From Janthinobacterium lividum (lineage in GTDB: Bacteria; Pseudomonadota; Gammaproteobacteria; Burkholderiales; Burkholderiaceae_D): DNA of 64,000 nt. The notes beneath the pieces are model-generated. The model saw only the letters and a program-made list of their open reading frames with translations, did no database searches and had not been told where the DNA came from. The translations under genes and the position numbers were made by a program. The stretch is from assembly GCF_034424625.1 (NCBI RefSeq), contig NZ_CP139976.1, positions 496,001 to 560,000 of the forward strand, in the 5' to 3' direction. Shown piece after piece: positions 52,449 through 61,392 of the stretch. Position 1 is the first letter of the stretch, and each line of letters opens with the position of its first letter.

Positions 52449-53900
52449 ATGGACACGCTCATGAACCGCGCCCTGCTGATACTGTGCTGCCTGCTGTCGC
52501 CGCTTGCCGGCGCGGCGGCCGATCCTGGCCCGCGCTGCGGCGGTGAAGCGGCCTCGCCCGGCAACCTGCAGTTGCAGGTGGGCAAGTCGAGCATGCTGCG
52601 CCTGCCCGAGGCGGTGCTGGCCCGCAGCGTCGGCAATCCTGCCGTGGTGCAAGCCATGCTGGTGGCGCCCGACACCTTGTATGTGGTCGGCGTCGACGTG
52701 GGCAGCACGAACATGATCATCCAGGGACGCAGCGGCGTGTGCAGCGTGGTGAACGTCAGCGTCAGCATGGACCCGGCCGGCTTGCAGGCAACCCTGGCGG
52801 CGCTGATGCCGGACGAAAAAGCCATCCGCGTCACGGCCGTGGCCGACACCCTGGTGCTGTCGGGCACGGTGCAGGACGCGGGCGCCGTGCTGCGCGCCGT
52901 CGAGCTGGCGCATGCGTACGTGCGCCGTGCCACGGTGCCGCTGGCGCTGCCCAAGCCCGCCGATGGCGCCGCCATGCCGCCCGCCGCCACGGCGCCCGCT
53001 GGCGGCGCGGGCAGCGCGAACAGCCGCATCATCAACATGCTCGACGTCAGTGCGCCGCAGCAAGTGATGCTGGCCGTGCAGATCGCGGAAGTGTCGAAGT
53101 CGCTGCTGGAACGGCTGGAAGTGGGCGCCACCCTGCGCTTTGCTTCCGGCAGCTGGGCCACCACCTTGCTGTCGAATTTCTTGAGCGGCACGGCCAACGG
53201 CTTGCTCGACGTGCGCAAGTCGAATGGCCAGCAGCTGACCATCGAGGCGCAGAAACAGGATGGCCTGGTGCGCATCCTGGCCGAACCGACGGTGATGGCG
53301 ATCAGCGGGCAAGAGGGCAGTTTTCTCGCCGGCGGCAAGATCTTCATTCCCGTCGGCCAGGACAACAACAAGATCACGCTGGAAGAGCGCGAATACGGTG
53401 TCGGCCTGCGTTTTACGCCGACCGTGCTGTCGGGCGGGCGCATCAATCTGAAGGTGGCGCCGGAAGTGTCGGAACTGTCGCGCGAGGGGGTGGGTATTTC
53501 CGCCGCCGGCGTCAGCGGGCGCTCGATTTTGCCCGTCATCACCACGCGGCGCGCCTCGACCACGGTGCAGCTGTACGACGGCCAGAGCTATGCCATCGGC
53601 GGCTTGATCAAGAACAATCAGGTGAGCAACATCACGGGCTTGCCCTGGCTGAGCGAAGTACCGATCCTCGGCGCGCTGTTTCGCAGCACGGATTTCCAGC
53701 ACGACCGCACGGAATTATTGTTCGTCATTACCGCACACCTGGTCAAACCGTTGCCGGCCGATGCCGTGCTGCCGACGGCGCAGCTGGCGCCGCCGTCGCG
53801 CATGGACTTGATGTTGGGCGGCAAGATGGAAGGGCCTGTGCCCTCGGCGCCGCCGTCCGTGCCGCCACCGCGCGCGGCCAACGGTTTCGAGTTGAAATGA
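52449..53900 (+). CDS. cpaC: Tad pilus secretin CpaC/RcpA
   Basis: A 483-aa outer-membrane channel protein with a signal peptide (cut near GAAA). An N-terminal pilus/secretin domain (LQLQVGKSSMLRLPEAVLARSV, GVDVGSTNMIIQG) and a BON-like middle precede the secretin core, with PTVMAISGQEGSFLAGGKI, GVGLRFTPTVL and the C-terminal GLPWLSEVPILGALFRST. It forms the pore for the Flp pilus. ATG 52449 or 52461; neither has a strong ribosome site. Confidence 0.94.
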   Translation: MDTLMNRALLILCCLLSPLAGAAADPGPRCGGEAASPGNLQLQVGKSSMLRLPEAVLARSVGNPAVVQAMLVAPDTLYVVGVDVGSTNMIIQGRSGVCSVVNVSVSMDPAGLQATLAALMPDEKAIRVTAVADTLVLSGTVQDAGAVLRAVELAHAYVRRATVPLALPKPADGAAMPPAATAPAGGAGSANSRIINMLDVSAPQQVMLAVQIAEVSKSLLERLEVGATLRFASGSWATTLLSNFLSGTANGLLDVRKSNGQQLTIEAQKQDGLVRILAEPTVMAISGQEGSFLAGGKIFIPVGQDNNKITLEEREYGVGLRFTPTVLSGGRINLKVAPEVSELSREGVGISAAGVSGRSILPVITTRRASTTVQLYDGQSYAIGGLIKNNQVSNITGLPWLSEVPILGALFRSTDFQHDRTELLFVITAHLVKPLPADAVLPTAQLAPPSRMDLMLGGKMEGPVPSAPPSVPPPRAANGFELK

Positions 53901-53916
53901 GACGGGGAGATACGCC

Positions 53917-54219
53917 ATGCCGAACTCGCTCTTGACGTCGCTGCGGTGCCTGGCCGCCCTGGCCCTGGCCTTGCAGCTGGCCGCCTGCGCGCACGGCAGC
54001 ACGCCGCAGCTGGACCGCCGCTTCGGCGACGCCGTGCGCCTGTCCATGGCGCAGCAGGTGCGCGATCCGGCCGGTGCGGGCAATCGCACGCCGGCAGACG
54101 GCCTCGACGGCCCCAGCGCGCACGCCGTCATGCAGCGCTACCGCGCCTCGTTTGCCGAACCGAATGCCCAGGCGCCGCAGCCGGTGCAATTCATGCTGGG
54201 AGGCGGCAATGGCAAATAG
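53917..54219 (+). CDS. Small lipoprotein of the Tad locus
   Basis: A 100-aa protein with lipobox LAAC (Cys24). The remainder contains RRFGDAVRLSMAQQVRDPAG and DGPSAHAVMQRYRASF, motifs I associate with short lipoproteins at this position of Burkholderiales tad loci. It occupies the place of CpaD/RcpB and could act as secretin pilot (inference). It overlaps the next gene by 11 bp. Confidence 0.75.
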   Translation: MPNSLLTSLRCLAALALALQLAACAHGSTPQLDRRFGDAVRLSMAQQVRDPAGAGNRTPADGLDGPSAHAVMQRYRASFAEPNAQAPQPVQFMLGGGNGK

Positions 54220-55639
54220 ACGCCGGCGCCAGCGCGGGGCGATGCTGATCGCCTTTTCCATCCTGCTCATCGTGGTGCTGGGCTTTATCGGCCTGGCGCT
54301 GGACGTGGGGCAAGTCATCGGCCGCAAGACGGAACTGCAGAACCTGGCCGACAACGCGGCGATGGCGGCGGCGGCGGAGCTGGTGGGCACGCCCGAGGGC
54401 TTGCTTGCCGCCGTGACGAAAGCCAAGAGCAGTGCGGCCGACCGCAGCGCATGGCGCCGCCGCATGGAAGGCGCGACCTTGTCGGACGCCAGCATCCGCT
54501 TCGCCAGTGCTCCCGACGCGCCCGCCAGCGAATGGCATGCGGCGGGCGCCGTGCCCGACGCCGCCACGGCGCTGTTCGTGCGCGTCGATACGCAGGCCAA
54601 TGATCCCTCGCTGGGGCGGGTGGCGACGGCGTTCCTCGGCGCCTGGTCGCCGGCGCTGCGCACCCTGGACACGGGCGCGCGCGCCGTGGCGGGGCGCAGC
54701 AGCTTGAATCTGATGCCGCTGGCTGTCTGCGCGCTGTCGGCCAGTGCCGCCAGCCCGCGCACGAATGCGGCACTGCTGCCGGCCGTCGAACTGCTCGAAT
54801 ATGGCTTTCGCCGCGGCGTGGCGTATAACTTGTTGAAGCTCAATCCGCACGGCCCGGCGGCCGAACATTTCGTGCTCAATCCGCTGGGCCGGCCGGGCGT
54901 GGTGGGACCGTCGCAGCAGGTCAGCGAATCGAACGTGCTGCCGTTTGTCTGCAGCGGCACGGTGCTGTATCCGCGCATCGGCAGCGCCCAGGTGCATGTG
55001 CACCGGCCTTTTCCCGCCGCGCTGTGGACGGCCTTCAATGCGCGCTTCAACCAGTATCCGGGCAGCGGCTGCCATCCGGTGGTGGCGCCGTCCGACACGA
55101 ACATCCGCGCCTATCCGAACACGGCGGCGAACTGGTGGATGACGAATGCGCCCGATGCGCCCAGTGCGCTGAGCACGGGCAATCCGCTGCTGTCCGTGGC
55201 CGATCCGGAGTCGAATGCGACGCCGCCGGCGGTCGGCAGCTACGGGCCGCTGTGGTCATTTTCCAGGGCGGCCAGGTACAGCAACCCGAAGCCGGCGGGC
55301 GGTTATCTGCCGTTTGCCACCACCGACTGGCCCAAGCTGTACCCGGCCACGCCGGCCGCCCCGGCCGCCAAATCCAGCTATCCGACCGACAAGTCGCCGT
55401 ACCTGACGCTGGCGTACCAGACGGCGCCGACCGGCAACGCGGGCCTGGCGCAGCGGCGTTTGCTGCACATTGCGCTGCTCGCCTGTCCCGTGCCGGCCGG
55501 CAGCGACGTGCTGGCCCAGGTGCTGGGCATCGGCCGCTTCTTCATGACGGCGCCGGCCAGCAATGGCGTGCTGAGCGCCGAATTTACCGGCCTGGCAGCC
55601 GAGGGATCGCTGATCGGCCCGGCGGAGCTGCTGCAATGA
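54209..55639 (+). CDS. tadG: TadG-like pilus assembly protein
   Basis: A 476-aa protein with one N-terminal membrane helix (RRQRGAMLIAFSILLIVVLGFIGLALD...) followed by LQNLADNAAMAAAAEL, the standard TadG/TadE-G start. The long periplasmic part has no recognised domain and several paired cysteines. It is thought to work with TadE pseudopilins in pilus assembly or anchoring. Start at 54209 overlaps the lipoprotein gene; stop overlaps the next start by 4 bp. Confidence 0.85.
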   Translation: MANRRRRQRGAMLIAFSILLIVVLGFIGLALDVGQVIGRKTELQNLADNAAMAAAAELVGTPEGLLAAVTKAKSSAADRSAWRRRMEGATLSDASIRFASAPDAPASEWHAAGAVPDAATALFVRVDTQANDPSLGRVATAFLGAWSPALRTLDTGARAVAGRSSLNLMPLAVCALSASAASPRTNAALLPAVELLEYGFRRGVAYNLLKLNPHGPAAEHFVLNPLGRPGVVGPSQQVSESNVLPFVCSGTVLYPRIGSAQVHVHRPFPAALWTAFNARFNQYPGSGCHPVVAPSDTNIRAYPNTAANWWMTNAPDAPSALSTGNPLLSVADPESNATPPAVGSYGPLWSFSRAARYSNPKPAGGYLPFATTDWPKLYPATPAAPAAKSSYPTDKSPYLTLAYQTAPTGNAGLAQRRLLHIALLACPVPAGSDVLAQVLGIGRFFMTAPASNGVLSAEFTGLAAEGSLIGPAELLQ

Positions 55640-56118
55640 AGTCGGCCTGCCGTGCGCCAGGCCGCCAGGGCGGTGTCGCCGCCATCGAGCTGGCGCTGAT
55701 CCTGCTGTTTTTCATGGGACTGCTGCCCTTCGTGCTGCTGTTCGGCCGCGCGCTGCTGGTGTACACGGCCCTGCAAAAAAGCGTGCACGATGCGGCGCGC
55801 TACATGGCGACCATGCCGCTGCCGCAGATGGGCAGCATCGGCACGGCGAACCAGGGCGCCGCCCTGGCCCGGCAGATGGTGGTCGATGCGATGGCGGAAA
55901 GCTGGCCCGACATGGAGGCCGCCAGGGTCAACGTGGACTGCGTGTATGCCGACGATTCCTATGGCTGCGGCAGCTATGCGACGGCGCCGCTGCAGGTGCG
56001 CATCAAGGTCACCGTGGACATGCCGGTGGATTTCCTGCCTGAGCTGACCCGCAAGTGGCTGCCGCAGCTGGAGCCGATTCCCCTGCGCGCCAATGCGACA
56101 TTGCGCTATGTTAATTAA
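55636..56118 (+). CDS. tadE: TadE-like pseudopilin (first)
   Basis: A 160-aa protein starting with RQGGVAAIELALILLFFMGLLPFVLLFGRAL: a prepilin-like Gly followed by VAAIE and a hydrophobic helix, as in TadE. The periplasmic part has two cysteines (VNVDCVYADDSYGCGSY) likely to pair. It overlaps tadG and the second TadE-like gene (11 bp), so the three are translationally coupled. Confidence 0.87.
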   Translation: MKSACRAPGRQGGVAAIELALILLFFMGLLPFVLLFGRALLVYTALQKSVHDAARYMATMPLPQMGSIGTANQGAALARQMVVDAMAESWPDMEAARVNVDCVYADDSYGCGSYATAPLQVRIKVTVDMPVDFLPELTRKWLPQLEPIPLRANATLRYVN

Positions 56119-56716
56119 CCTGCCCTCCCGCCGGCAACGCCAGGGCGGCGTCTTCGCCGTCGAATTCGCCATGCTGGCGCTGCTGTTCTTTTTGTTCCTG
56201 TTTGCCATGCTGGAAATGGCGCGCGCCGTGTACGTGTGGAACATGGTGCATGAGATCACCCGGCGCGCGGCGCGCGCTGCCGCTGTCACCGATTTCAGCA
56301 ATGCCGGCGCCTTGCAAGCCGTGCGCACGCAAGCCGTGCTGCGCGCCACGCCGGGCACGCTTCCGCTGGGCGGCGGCATCGGCGACGCGCATGTGCGCAT
56401 CGATTATTTGTCGGAGAGCAGCGGCGGCGCCGCGCTGGCGGCAGTGCCGGTGACGGTGCTGCCGGGCTGCCCGCAACGCAACCGCATCAATTGCCTGGAC
56501 GATCCGCATGGCGCCAGCTGCATCCGCTTCGTACGCGCGCGCCTGTGCCTGCCGGGTCTCGGCGCGCGCTGCGAGGGTGTGCCCTACCGGCCCATCCTGC
56601 CGCTGCTGGGGGTGATGTTTCCTTCCGGCGCAGGCGCCATACGTTTGCCCAGCGGGACCACCATGGCGGTGGCCGAGTCGCTGGGCTATCCGGACAATCC
56701 CGGTTTTTGTCCATGA
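56108..56716 (+). CDS. TadE-like pseudopilin (second)
   Basis: A 202-aa protein with the leader RQGGVFAVEFAMLALLFFLFLFAMLEMAR, the same prepilin-like architecture with Glu at +5. The longer periplasmic part has six or more cysteines (GCPQRNRINCLDDPHGASC, RARLCLPGLGARC), suggesting several disulfides. It may correspond to TadF. ATG 56108 is favoured over 56093, as it gives the short cytoplasmic leader usual here. Confidence 0.85.
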   Translation: MLINLPSRRQRQGGVFAVEFAMLALLFFLFLFAMLEMARAVYVWNMVHEITRRAARAAAVTDFSNAGALQAVRTQAVLRATPGTLPLGGGIGDAHVRIDYLSESSGGAALAAVPVTVLPGCPQRNRINCLDDPHGASCIRFVRARLCLPGLGARCEGVPYRPILPLLGVMFPSGAGAIRLPSGTTMAVAESLGYPDNPGFCP

Positions 56717-56768
56717 GCGCCGCTCCGCTGGCGCAGCCGAATGTGTTGCCTTGAATGAAGGAGGGGCG

Positions 56769-57938
56769 ATGAAAGCCTTGGTGATTACCCGCGACGCCAG
56801 CTTGCACGATGAAATCGCGGCGCAAGGCGCGGCCCGCATGCCCGTGCTGCGGCTGCTGGAGCGGCGCAGCGGCCTGCGCGACGCCGTCGAGCGCATGCTG
56901 GCCGAAGCGCCGGAACTGGTGATCGTCGACGCCAGCGGCATCGATGCCGACGAAGCCGACCTGCTCGAGCGCCTGGCGCGCCAGTATCCGCTGGCCGTGC
57001 TGATGCTGCTCACGCGCGGCCAGCAGCAGGATGTCCTGATACGCGCCATGCGCGCCGGCATGCGCGAAGTGCTGCAGCTGCCGCTGGTGCACAAGGCCTT
57101 TCACGAGGCGATGGACAGGGTCGATATCCAGGCCGGCGTGACGCAGATGCGCGATGGCAAAGTGCTCGCCTTCATCTCGTGCAAGGGCGGCAGCGGCGCC
57201 ACCTTCTTGTCGACGAATTTTTCCTATGCGATGGCGACACTGGCCGGCTGCAAGGTGCTCTTGATCGACCTGCACGGCCAGTTCGGCGACGCCACCCTGT
57301 ATGTCTCGGACCAGAAGCCGGCCATGACCTTGTCCGATATCTGCGCGCAGATCGCGCGCATGGACGGCGCCTTTCTCGCCTCGTGCCTGGTGCACGTGAC
57401 GCCGAACTTCGGCGTGCTGGCGGCGGCCGACGATCCCGCGCACAAGGTCGACATGCAGCCCGAGCACATGGACCGCATCCTGGCCGTGGCGCGCCAGCAC
57501 TACGACTATATCGTGCTCGACGTGGGGCGCCAGATCGACGCGCTGTCGCTGCGCGCGCTCGACAACGCCGACGCCATCTATCCGGTGCTGCAGCTGGCTT
57601 TGCCCGACATCCGCGACGGGCGCCGCCTGCTCGACATCTTCCGCTCGCTCGGCTATCCGGGCGAGCGCCTGCGCCTGATCGTCAACCGCTATGAAAAGGG
57701 CGGCCGCCTGCGCCTGGCGGACCTGGAGCAGGCGCTGGGCGCGGAAGTGGTGCACACGGTGCCCAACGATTACATCGCCGCCACCGATTCCGTCAACCAG
57801 GGCATCCCGCTGCTGCAGCTGTCGCGCACCAGCGCCGTGGCGCGCAGCCTGGCCGAACTGGTGGAACTGGTGACGGCGCGCCGCGTGACGGAAAGCCGCG
57901 GCCTGTTCGACCGCCTGTTCAGCCGCAGCGAGGCTTAG
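56769..57938 (+). CDS. cpaE: Pilus assembly ATPase CpaE/TadZ
   Basis: A 389-aa protein with an N-terminal receiver-like domain (KALVITRDASLHDEIAAQG, residues ~1-115) and a MinD/ParA ATPase domain with deviant Walker A SCKGGSGATFLSTN and DLHGQFGDATLYV. CpaE/TadZ places the Tad machine at its site in the cell. GGAGGGGCG upstream supports ATG 56769. It is followed by the motor ATPase gene. Confidence 0.92.
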   Translation: MKALVITRDASLHDEIAAQGAARMPVLRLLERRSGLRDAVERMLAEAPELVIVDASGIDADEADLLERLARQYPLAVLMLLTRGQQQDVLIRAMRAGMREVLQLPLVHKAFHEAMDRVDIQAGVTQMRDGKVLAFISCKGGSGATFLSTNFSYAMATLAGCKVLLIDLHGQFGDATLYVSDQKPAMTLSDICAQIARMDGAFLASCLVHVTPNFGVLAAADDPAHKVDMQPEHMDRILAVARQHYDYIVLDVGRQIDALSLRALDNADAIYPVLQLALPDIRDGRRLLDIFRSLGYPGERLRLIVNRYEKGGRLRLADLEQALGAEVVHTVPNDYIAATDSVNQGIPLLQLSRTSAVARSLAELVELVTARRVTESRGLFDRLFSRSEA

Positions 57939-57988
57939 GACAGGAAGAGATGTCAAGGCTCCCGCCGGGAGCCATCATGGGAGCCGAG

Positions 57989-59335
57989 ATGACTTTACGC
58001 GAACGCCTGGCGGCAAATGAAACGGTGCGCCCCGCCACCAACGCACAAGGTGCGCTGGCGCTGCACGCCTACCAGGAACTGAAAAAAACCATGCACCAGA
58101 CGATACTCGACCGTATCGACCTGGAACGCCTGAAGCGCCTGACGGCCGAGCAGTTCAAGCACGAGCTGGCGCTGCTGGTGCAGCGCGTGATCGAGGAAGA
58201 GCGCATCGTGCTGAACCAGCACGAGCGGCATAGCCTGGTGCTCGACATCCAGCACGAGATGCTGGGCTTCGGCCCGCTGGAACCGTTGCTGGCCGATGCC
58301 AGCGTGTCCGACATCCTCGTCAATACCTGCGACAAGGTGTATGTGGAGCGGGGCGGGCGGCTGCAGTTGACGGACGTGACCTTCCACGACAATGCGCACC
58401 TGATGAAGATCATCGAAAAGATCGTCTCGCGCGTGGGACGGCGGGTCGACGAATCGAGTCCGATGGTCGACGCGCGCCTGCCGGACGGTTCCAGGGTCAA
58501 TGCCATCATTCCGCCGCTGGCCGTCGATGGCCCGATCCTGTCGATCCGGCGCTTTGCCGTGCAGCCGCTGACGATCGCTAACCTGCTCGACTACAAAAGC
58601 CTGACGCCGCCCATGGTGCAGGTGCTGCAGGCGCTGGGGCAGGCCAAGGTCAACATCCTGATTTCGGGCGGCACGGGCAGCGGCAAGACGACCCTGCTCA
58701 ACGTGCTGTCCGGCTTCATTCCCGGCAGCGAGCGTATCGTCACCATCGAGGATGCGGCCGAACTGGCGCTGCGCCAGCCGCACGTGGTGCGCCTGGAAAC
58801 GCGCCCGCCGAATATCGAGGGCAAGGGAGAAGTGAGCCAGCGCGCGCTGGTGCGCAACGCGCTGCGCATGCGGCCCGACCGCATCATCCTGGGCGAGGTG
58901 CGCGGCGCCGAGGCGCTCGACATGCTGCAGGCGATGAACACGGGCCATGAAGGATCGCTGGCGACCATCCACTCGAACACGGCGCGCGACGCGCTGGCGC
59001 GGCTGGAAAACATGGTCGGCATGGCCAGCGTGAACCTGACGCCGCGCGCCACGCGCCAGCAGATCTGTTCGGCCGTGACGGTGGTGATGCAGGTGTCGCG
59101 CCTGACGGATGGCGCGCGCAAGCTGGTCAGCCTGCAGGAAGTGACGGGTATGGAAGGCGACATCATCGCCATGCATGAAATCTTCCGCTTCGAGCAGACG
59201 GGCGTCGATGCCGCCGGCAAGGTGCTCGGTCACTTTTGCGCCACGGGCGTGCGGCCCCGCTTCACGGAGCGCCTGCGCATGTTTGGCGCGCCCGTGCCGG
59301 ACACTGTCTTCGATCCCGACCGCATCTACGAATAA
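57989..59335 (+). CDS. cpaF: Flp pilus motor ATPase CpaF/TadA
   Basis: A 448-aa secretion ATPase of the VirB11/TadA group. Walker A is [12 protein letters not shown] with Lys233; [27 protein letters not shown], the His box and [23 protein letters not shown] (Walker B) follow. It powers pilus extension through TadB/TadC. Three in-frame starts exist (57950, 57977, 57989); the last is preferred because GGGAG lies 5 bp upstream, but the choice is open. Confidence 0.94.
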   Translation: MTLRERLAANETVRPATNAQGALALHAYQELKKTMHQTILDRIDLERLKRLTAEQFKHELALLVQRVIEEERIVLNQHERHSLVLDIQHEMLGFGPLEPLLADASVSDILVNTCDKVYVERGGRLQLTDVTFHDNAHLMKIIEKIVSRVGRRVDESSPMVDARLPDGSRVNAIIPPLAVDGPILSIRRFAVQPLTIANLLDYKSLTPPMVQVLQALGQAKVNILISGGTGSGKTTLLNVLSGFIPGSERIVTIEDAAELALRQPHVVRLETRPPNIEGKGEVSQRALVRNALRMRPDRIILGEVRGAEALDMLQAMNTGHEGSLATIHSNTARDALARLENMVGMASVNLTPRATRQQICSAVTVVMQVSRLTDGARKLVSLQEVTGMEGDIIAMHEIFRFEQTGVDAAGKVLGHFCATGVRPRFTERLRMFGAPVPDTVFDPDRIYE

Positions 59336-59346
59336 GGAGGGGAATC

Positions 59347-60324
59347 ATGGACCTGGTGTTCTACGGCTTTGCCGTGCTGCTGTTCGCCGCCTGCATCCTG
59401 ATGGTGGAGGGCGCCTGGCTGTGGTGGTCGGGCACGCACGGCAGCGCGGCGCGGCGCATCAACCGGCGCTTGCGGCTGATGGCGGCGCGCGGCGAGGCGG
59501 GCGGCGAGCGGGTCTCGATCCTCAAGCAGCGCCGCTATGCGCGCTCGCCCGGCCTCGAGCGTTTGCTGCGGCGCCTGCCGCAGGCGGCACGGCTCGACCA
59601 CCTGCTGCTGCAATCGGGCTTGTCCTGGTCGGTGGCGCAGTTCCTGGGCGGCGCGGGCGGCTTGCTGCTGGTGGCGCTGCTGTGGCTGGCCATCTGGCCC
59701 ATGCCGCTGCCTGGCGCTTTGCTGCTGCTGGGCGTGGCAGGCGGCGGGCCGTGCATGGTCGTGCTGCGCGCGCGCGCCGCGCGGCTGAAAAAGATCGAGG
59801 CGCAATTGCCGGAAGCGGCCGATTTCCTGGCCCGCGCGCTGCGCGCCGGACACTCGTTTTCGAATGTGCTGCAGATGGTGGGCGATGAACTCAATGAGCC
59901 GATCAGCGGCGAATTCAAGATGGCGCACGAAGAGATCAATTACGGCGTGCCGATGAACGAGGCGCTGCAAAACCTGGCCGCGCGCATCCCGTTGACGGAC
60001 TTGCGCTACCTCGTCATCGCCGTGCTGGTGCAGCGTGAATCGGGCGGGAACCTGGCCGAAGTGCTGGTCAGCATCGCGCGCATCATCCGTGCCCGCTTGA
60101 AACTGCTGGGACAGGTGCGCGTGCTGTCGGCCGAGGGGCGCATGTCGGCCTGGGTGCTGGGCTTGATGCCGGTGGTGATGATCGGCGTCATGGCGCTGGT
60201 CAATCCGCAATACATCAGCTTGCTGTGGACGGATCCCAGCGGCATCAAACTGCTGTGGTACGCGGCCGGCATGGTGGCGCTGGGTGTCGTGTGGATGCGC
60301 AACGTGATCCGCATCCGCATCTAA
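59347..60324 (+). CDS. tadB: Tad inner-membrane platform protein TadB
   Basis: A 325-aa type II secretion F-domain protein. Membrane helices lie near ~3-25, ~92-130 and ~265-320; the F domain includes ARALRAGHSFSNVLQMVGDELNEPISGEF. Together with TadC it forms the platform on which CpaF acts. AAGGAGGGGAATC precedes the ATG. The gene is followed after 8 bp by repeat copy C, which separates it from tadC. Confidence 0.93.
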   Translation: MDLVFYGFAVLLFAACILMVEGAWLWWSGTHGSAARRINRRLRLMAARGEAGGERVSILKQRRYARSPGLERLLRRLPQAARLDHLLLQSGLSWSVAQFLGGAGGLLLVALLWLAIWPMPLPGALLLLGVAGGGPCMVVLRARAARLKKIEAQLPEAADFLARALRAGHSFSNVLQMVGDELNEPISGEFKMAHEEINYGVPMNEALQNLAARIPLTDLRYLVIAVLVQRESGGNLAEVLVSIARIIRARLKLLGQVRVLSAEGRMSAWVLGLMPVVMIGVMALVNPQYISLLWTDPSGIKLLWYAAGMVALGVVWMRNVIRIRI

Positions 60325-60332
60325 GAGATCGT

Positions 60333-60420
60333 CTGAAAAAAGTCCATGGCGTTGTTGCGTCGCCTTGTCGTACTGTCGTACTGCCTTCGGCGACACGCCT
60401 AGCCCTGAACGTTTTGTCAG
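60333..60420 (+). repeat. Structured intergenic repeat, copy C (between tadB and tadC)
   Basis: Shares with copies A and B the blocks GTCCATGGCGTTGTTGC, CTTGTCGTACT, CGTACTGCCTTC and CGCCTAGCCCTGAACGTTTT. The inner stem is GTCGCC with GGCGAC, extended by GC/GC across a 2-base bulge; the outer stem ends in CTGA/TCAG. It starts 8 bp after the tadB stop and ends 22 bp before the tadC ATG. Confidence 0.85.
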
Positions 60421-60442
60421 TCGATCAACCGGAGGAAATGCC

Positions 60443-61381
60443 ATGACTGGCTCGCAACTGCTGTTTCTGTTGATTGTCTTCGCCGTGGTGGTGGCGCTGG
60501 CCCTGCTGGCATGGCTGATCTTCTTTCCCGGTGCCTTGCGCCAGCGCCTGTTCGGTTCCATGGCGCCGGCCGCCAGCGAGGCAGTGGCGGAAAACGGCTG
60601 GGTGGAGCGCGTGGCGCGCGTGGCGCAGCCGTTCAGCAAGCTGTCGCTGCCGGAAGAGGGCTGGGAGCGCTCGCCGCTGCGCACGCGCTTCATGAACGCG
60701 GGCTGGCGCCAGGCCAGCGCGCCGGCCCTGTACTTCGCCGCGAAAAGCGTGCTGGCCCTGCTGTTTCCCACCGTGCTGGGTCTGTATGCGGCCAGCGCCA
60801 TGGCGGCGCAGCTGCGCAGCGTGCTATTGCTGCTGCTGTGCGTCAGCGCCACCATCGGCTATTACCTGCCGAACCTGGTGCTGGCCAGCACGGCCAAGCG
60901 GCGGCAGCGCGACATCTTTGAAAACATCCCGGATGCGCTCGACTTGCTGACCGTGTGCGTGGAAGCGGGCTTGAGCCTGGAGCGCGCGCTGGTGAAGGTG
61001 TCGGGCGAAATCCATATCAAGAGCGTGGTGCTGGCACAGGAGTTGCAGCTGGTGCTGATGGAAATGCGCGCCGGCTTTTCCAAGGAAAAGGCGCTGCGCA
61101 ACCTGGCCCTGCGCAGCGGCGTGGAAGACGTCGATACCTTGGTCGCCATGTTGATTCAATCGGAACGCTTCGGCACCAGCATGGGCGATTCGCTGCGCGT
61201 GCATTCGGAAAACCTGCGCGGCAAGCGCAGCCTGCTGGCCGAGGAGGCGGCAGCGAAGATTGCCCTGAAACTGCTGTTCCCGCTGATCTTTTGCGTTTTT
61301 CCCACCCTCATGCTGGTGCTCATGGGGCCGGCCGTGATCGAAGTGTATCGCGTGCTCGTGCCGGCCATGGCCAGCCGCTGA
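60443..61381 (+). CDS. tadC: Tad inner-membrane platform protein TadC
   Basis: A 312-aa protein of the type II secretion F-domain family, with helices at ~5-28, ~98-135 and ~280-305. LTVCVEAGLSLERALVKVSGEI and SLRVHSENLRGKRSLLAEEAAAKIALKLLFPL are typical of TadC. GGAGGAAATGCC precedes the ATG at 60443. It is the second half of the TadB/TadC platform. Confidence 0.93.
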   Translation: MTGSQLLFLLIVFAVVVALALLAWLIFFPGALRQRLFGSMAPAASEAVAENGWVERVARVAQPFSKLSLPEEGWERSPLRTRFMNAGWRQASAPALYFAAKSVLALLFPTVLGLYAASAMAAQLRSVLLLLLCVSATIGYYLPNLVLASTAKRRQRDIFENIPDALDLLTVCVEAGLSLERALVKVSGEIHIKSVVLAQELQLVLMEMRAGFSKEKALRNLALRSGVEDVDTLVAMLIQSERFGTSMGDSLRVHSENLRGKRSLLAEEAAAKIALKLLFPLIFCVFPTLMLVLMGPAVIEVYRVLVPAMASR

Positions 61382-61392
61382 AAGGAGCTACC

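Noticed and set aside
51435..53702. Minus-strand open frame of 755 codons opposite cpaB and cpaC
   Set aside because: Composition typical of a complement of Ala/Gly/Val-rich genes; cpaB and cpaC are supported by motifs and operon overlaps.
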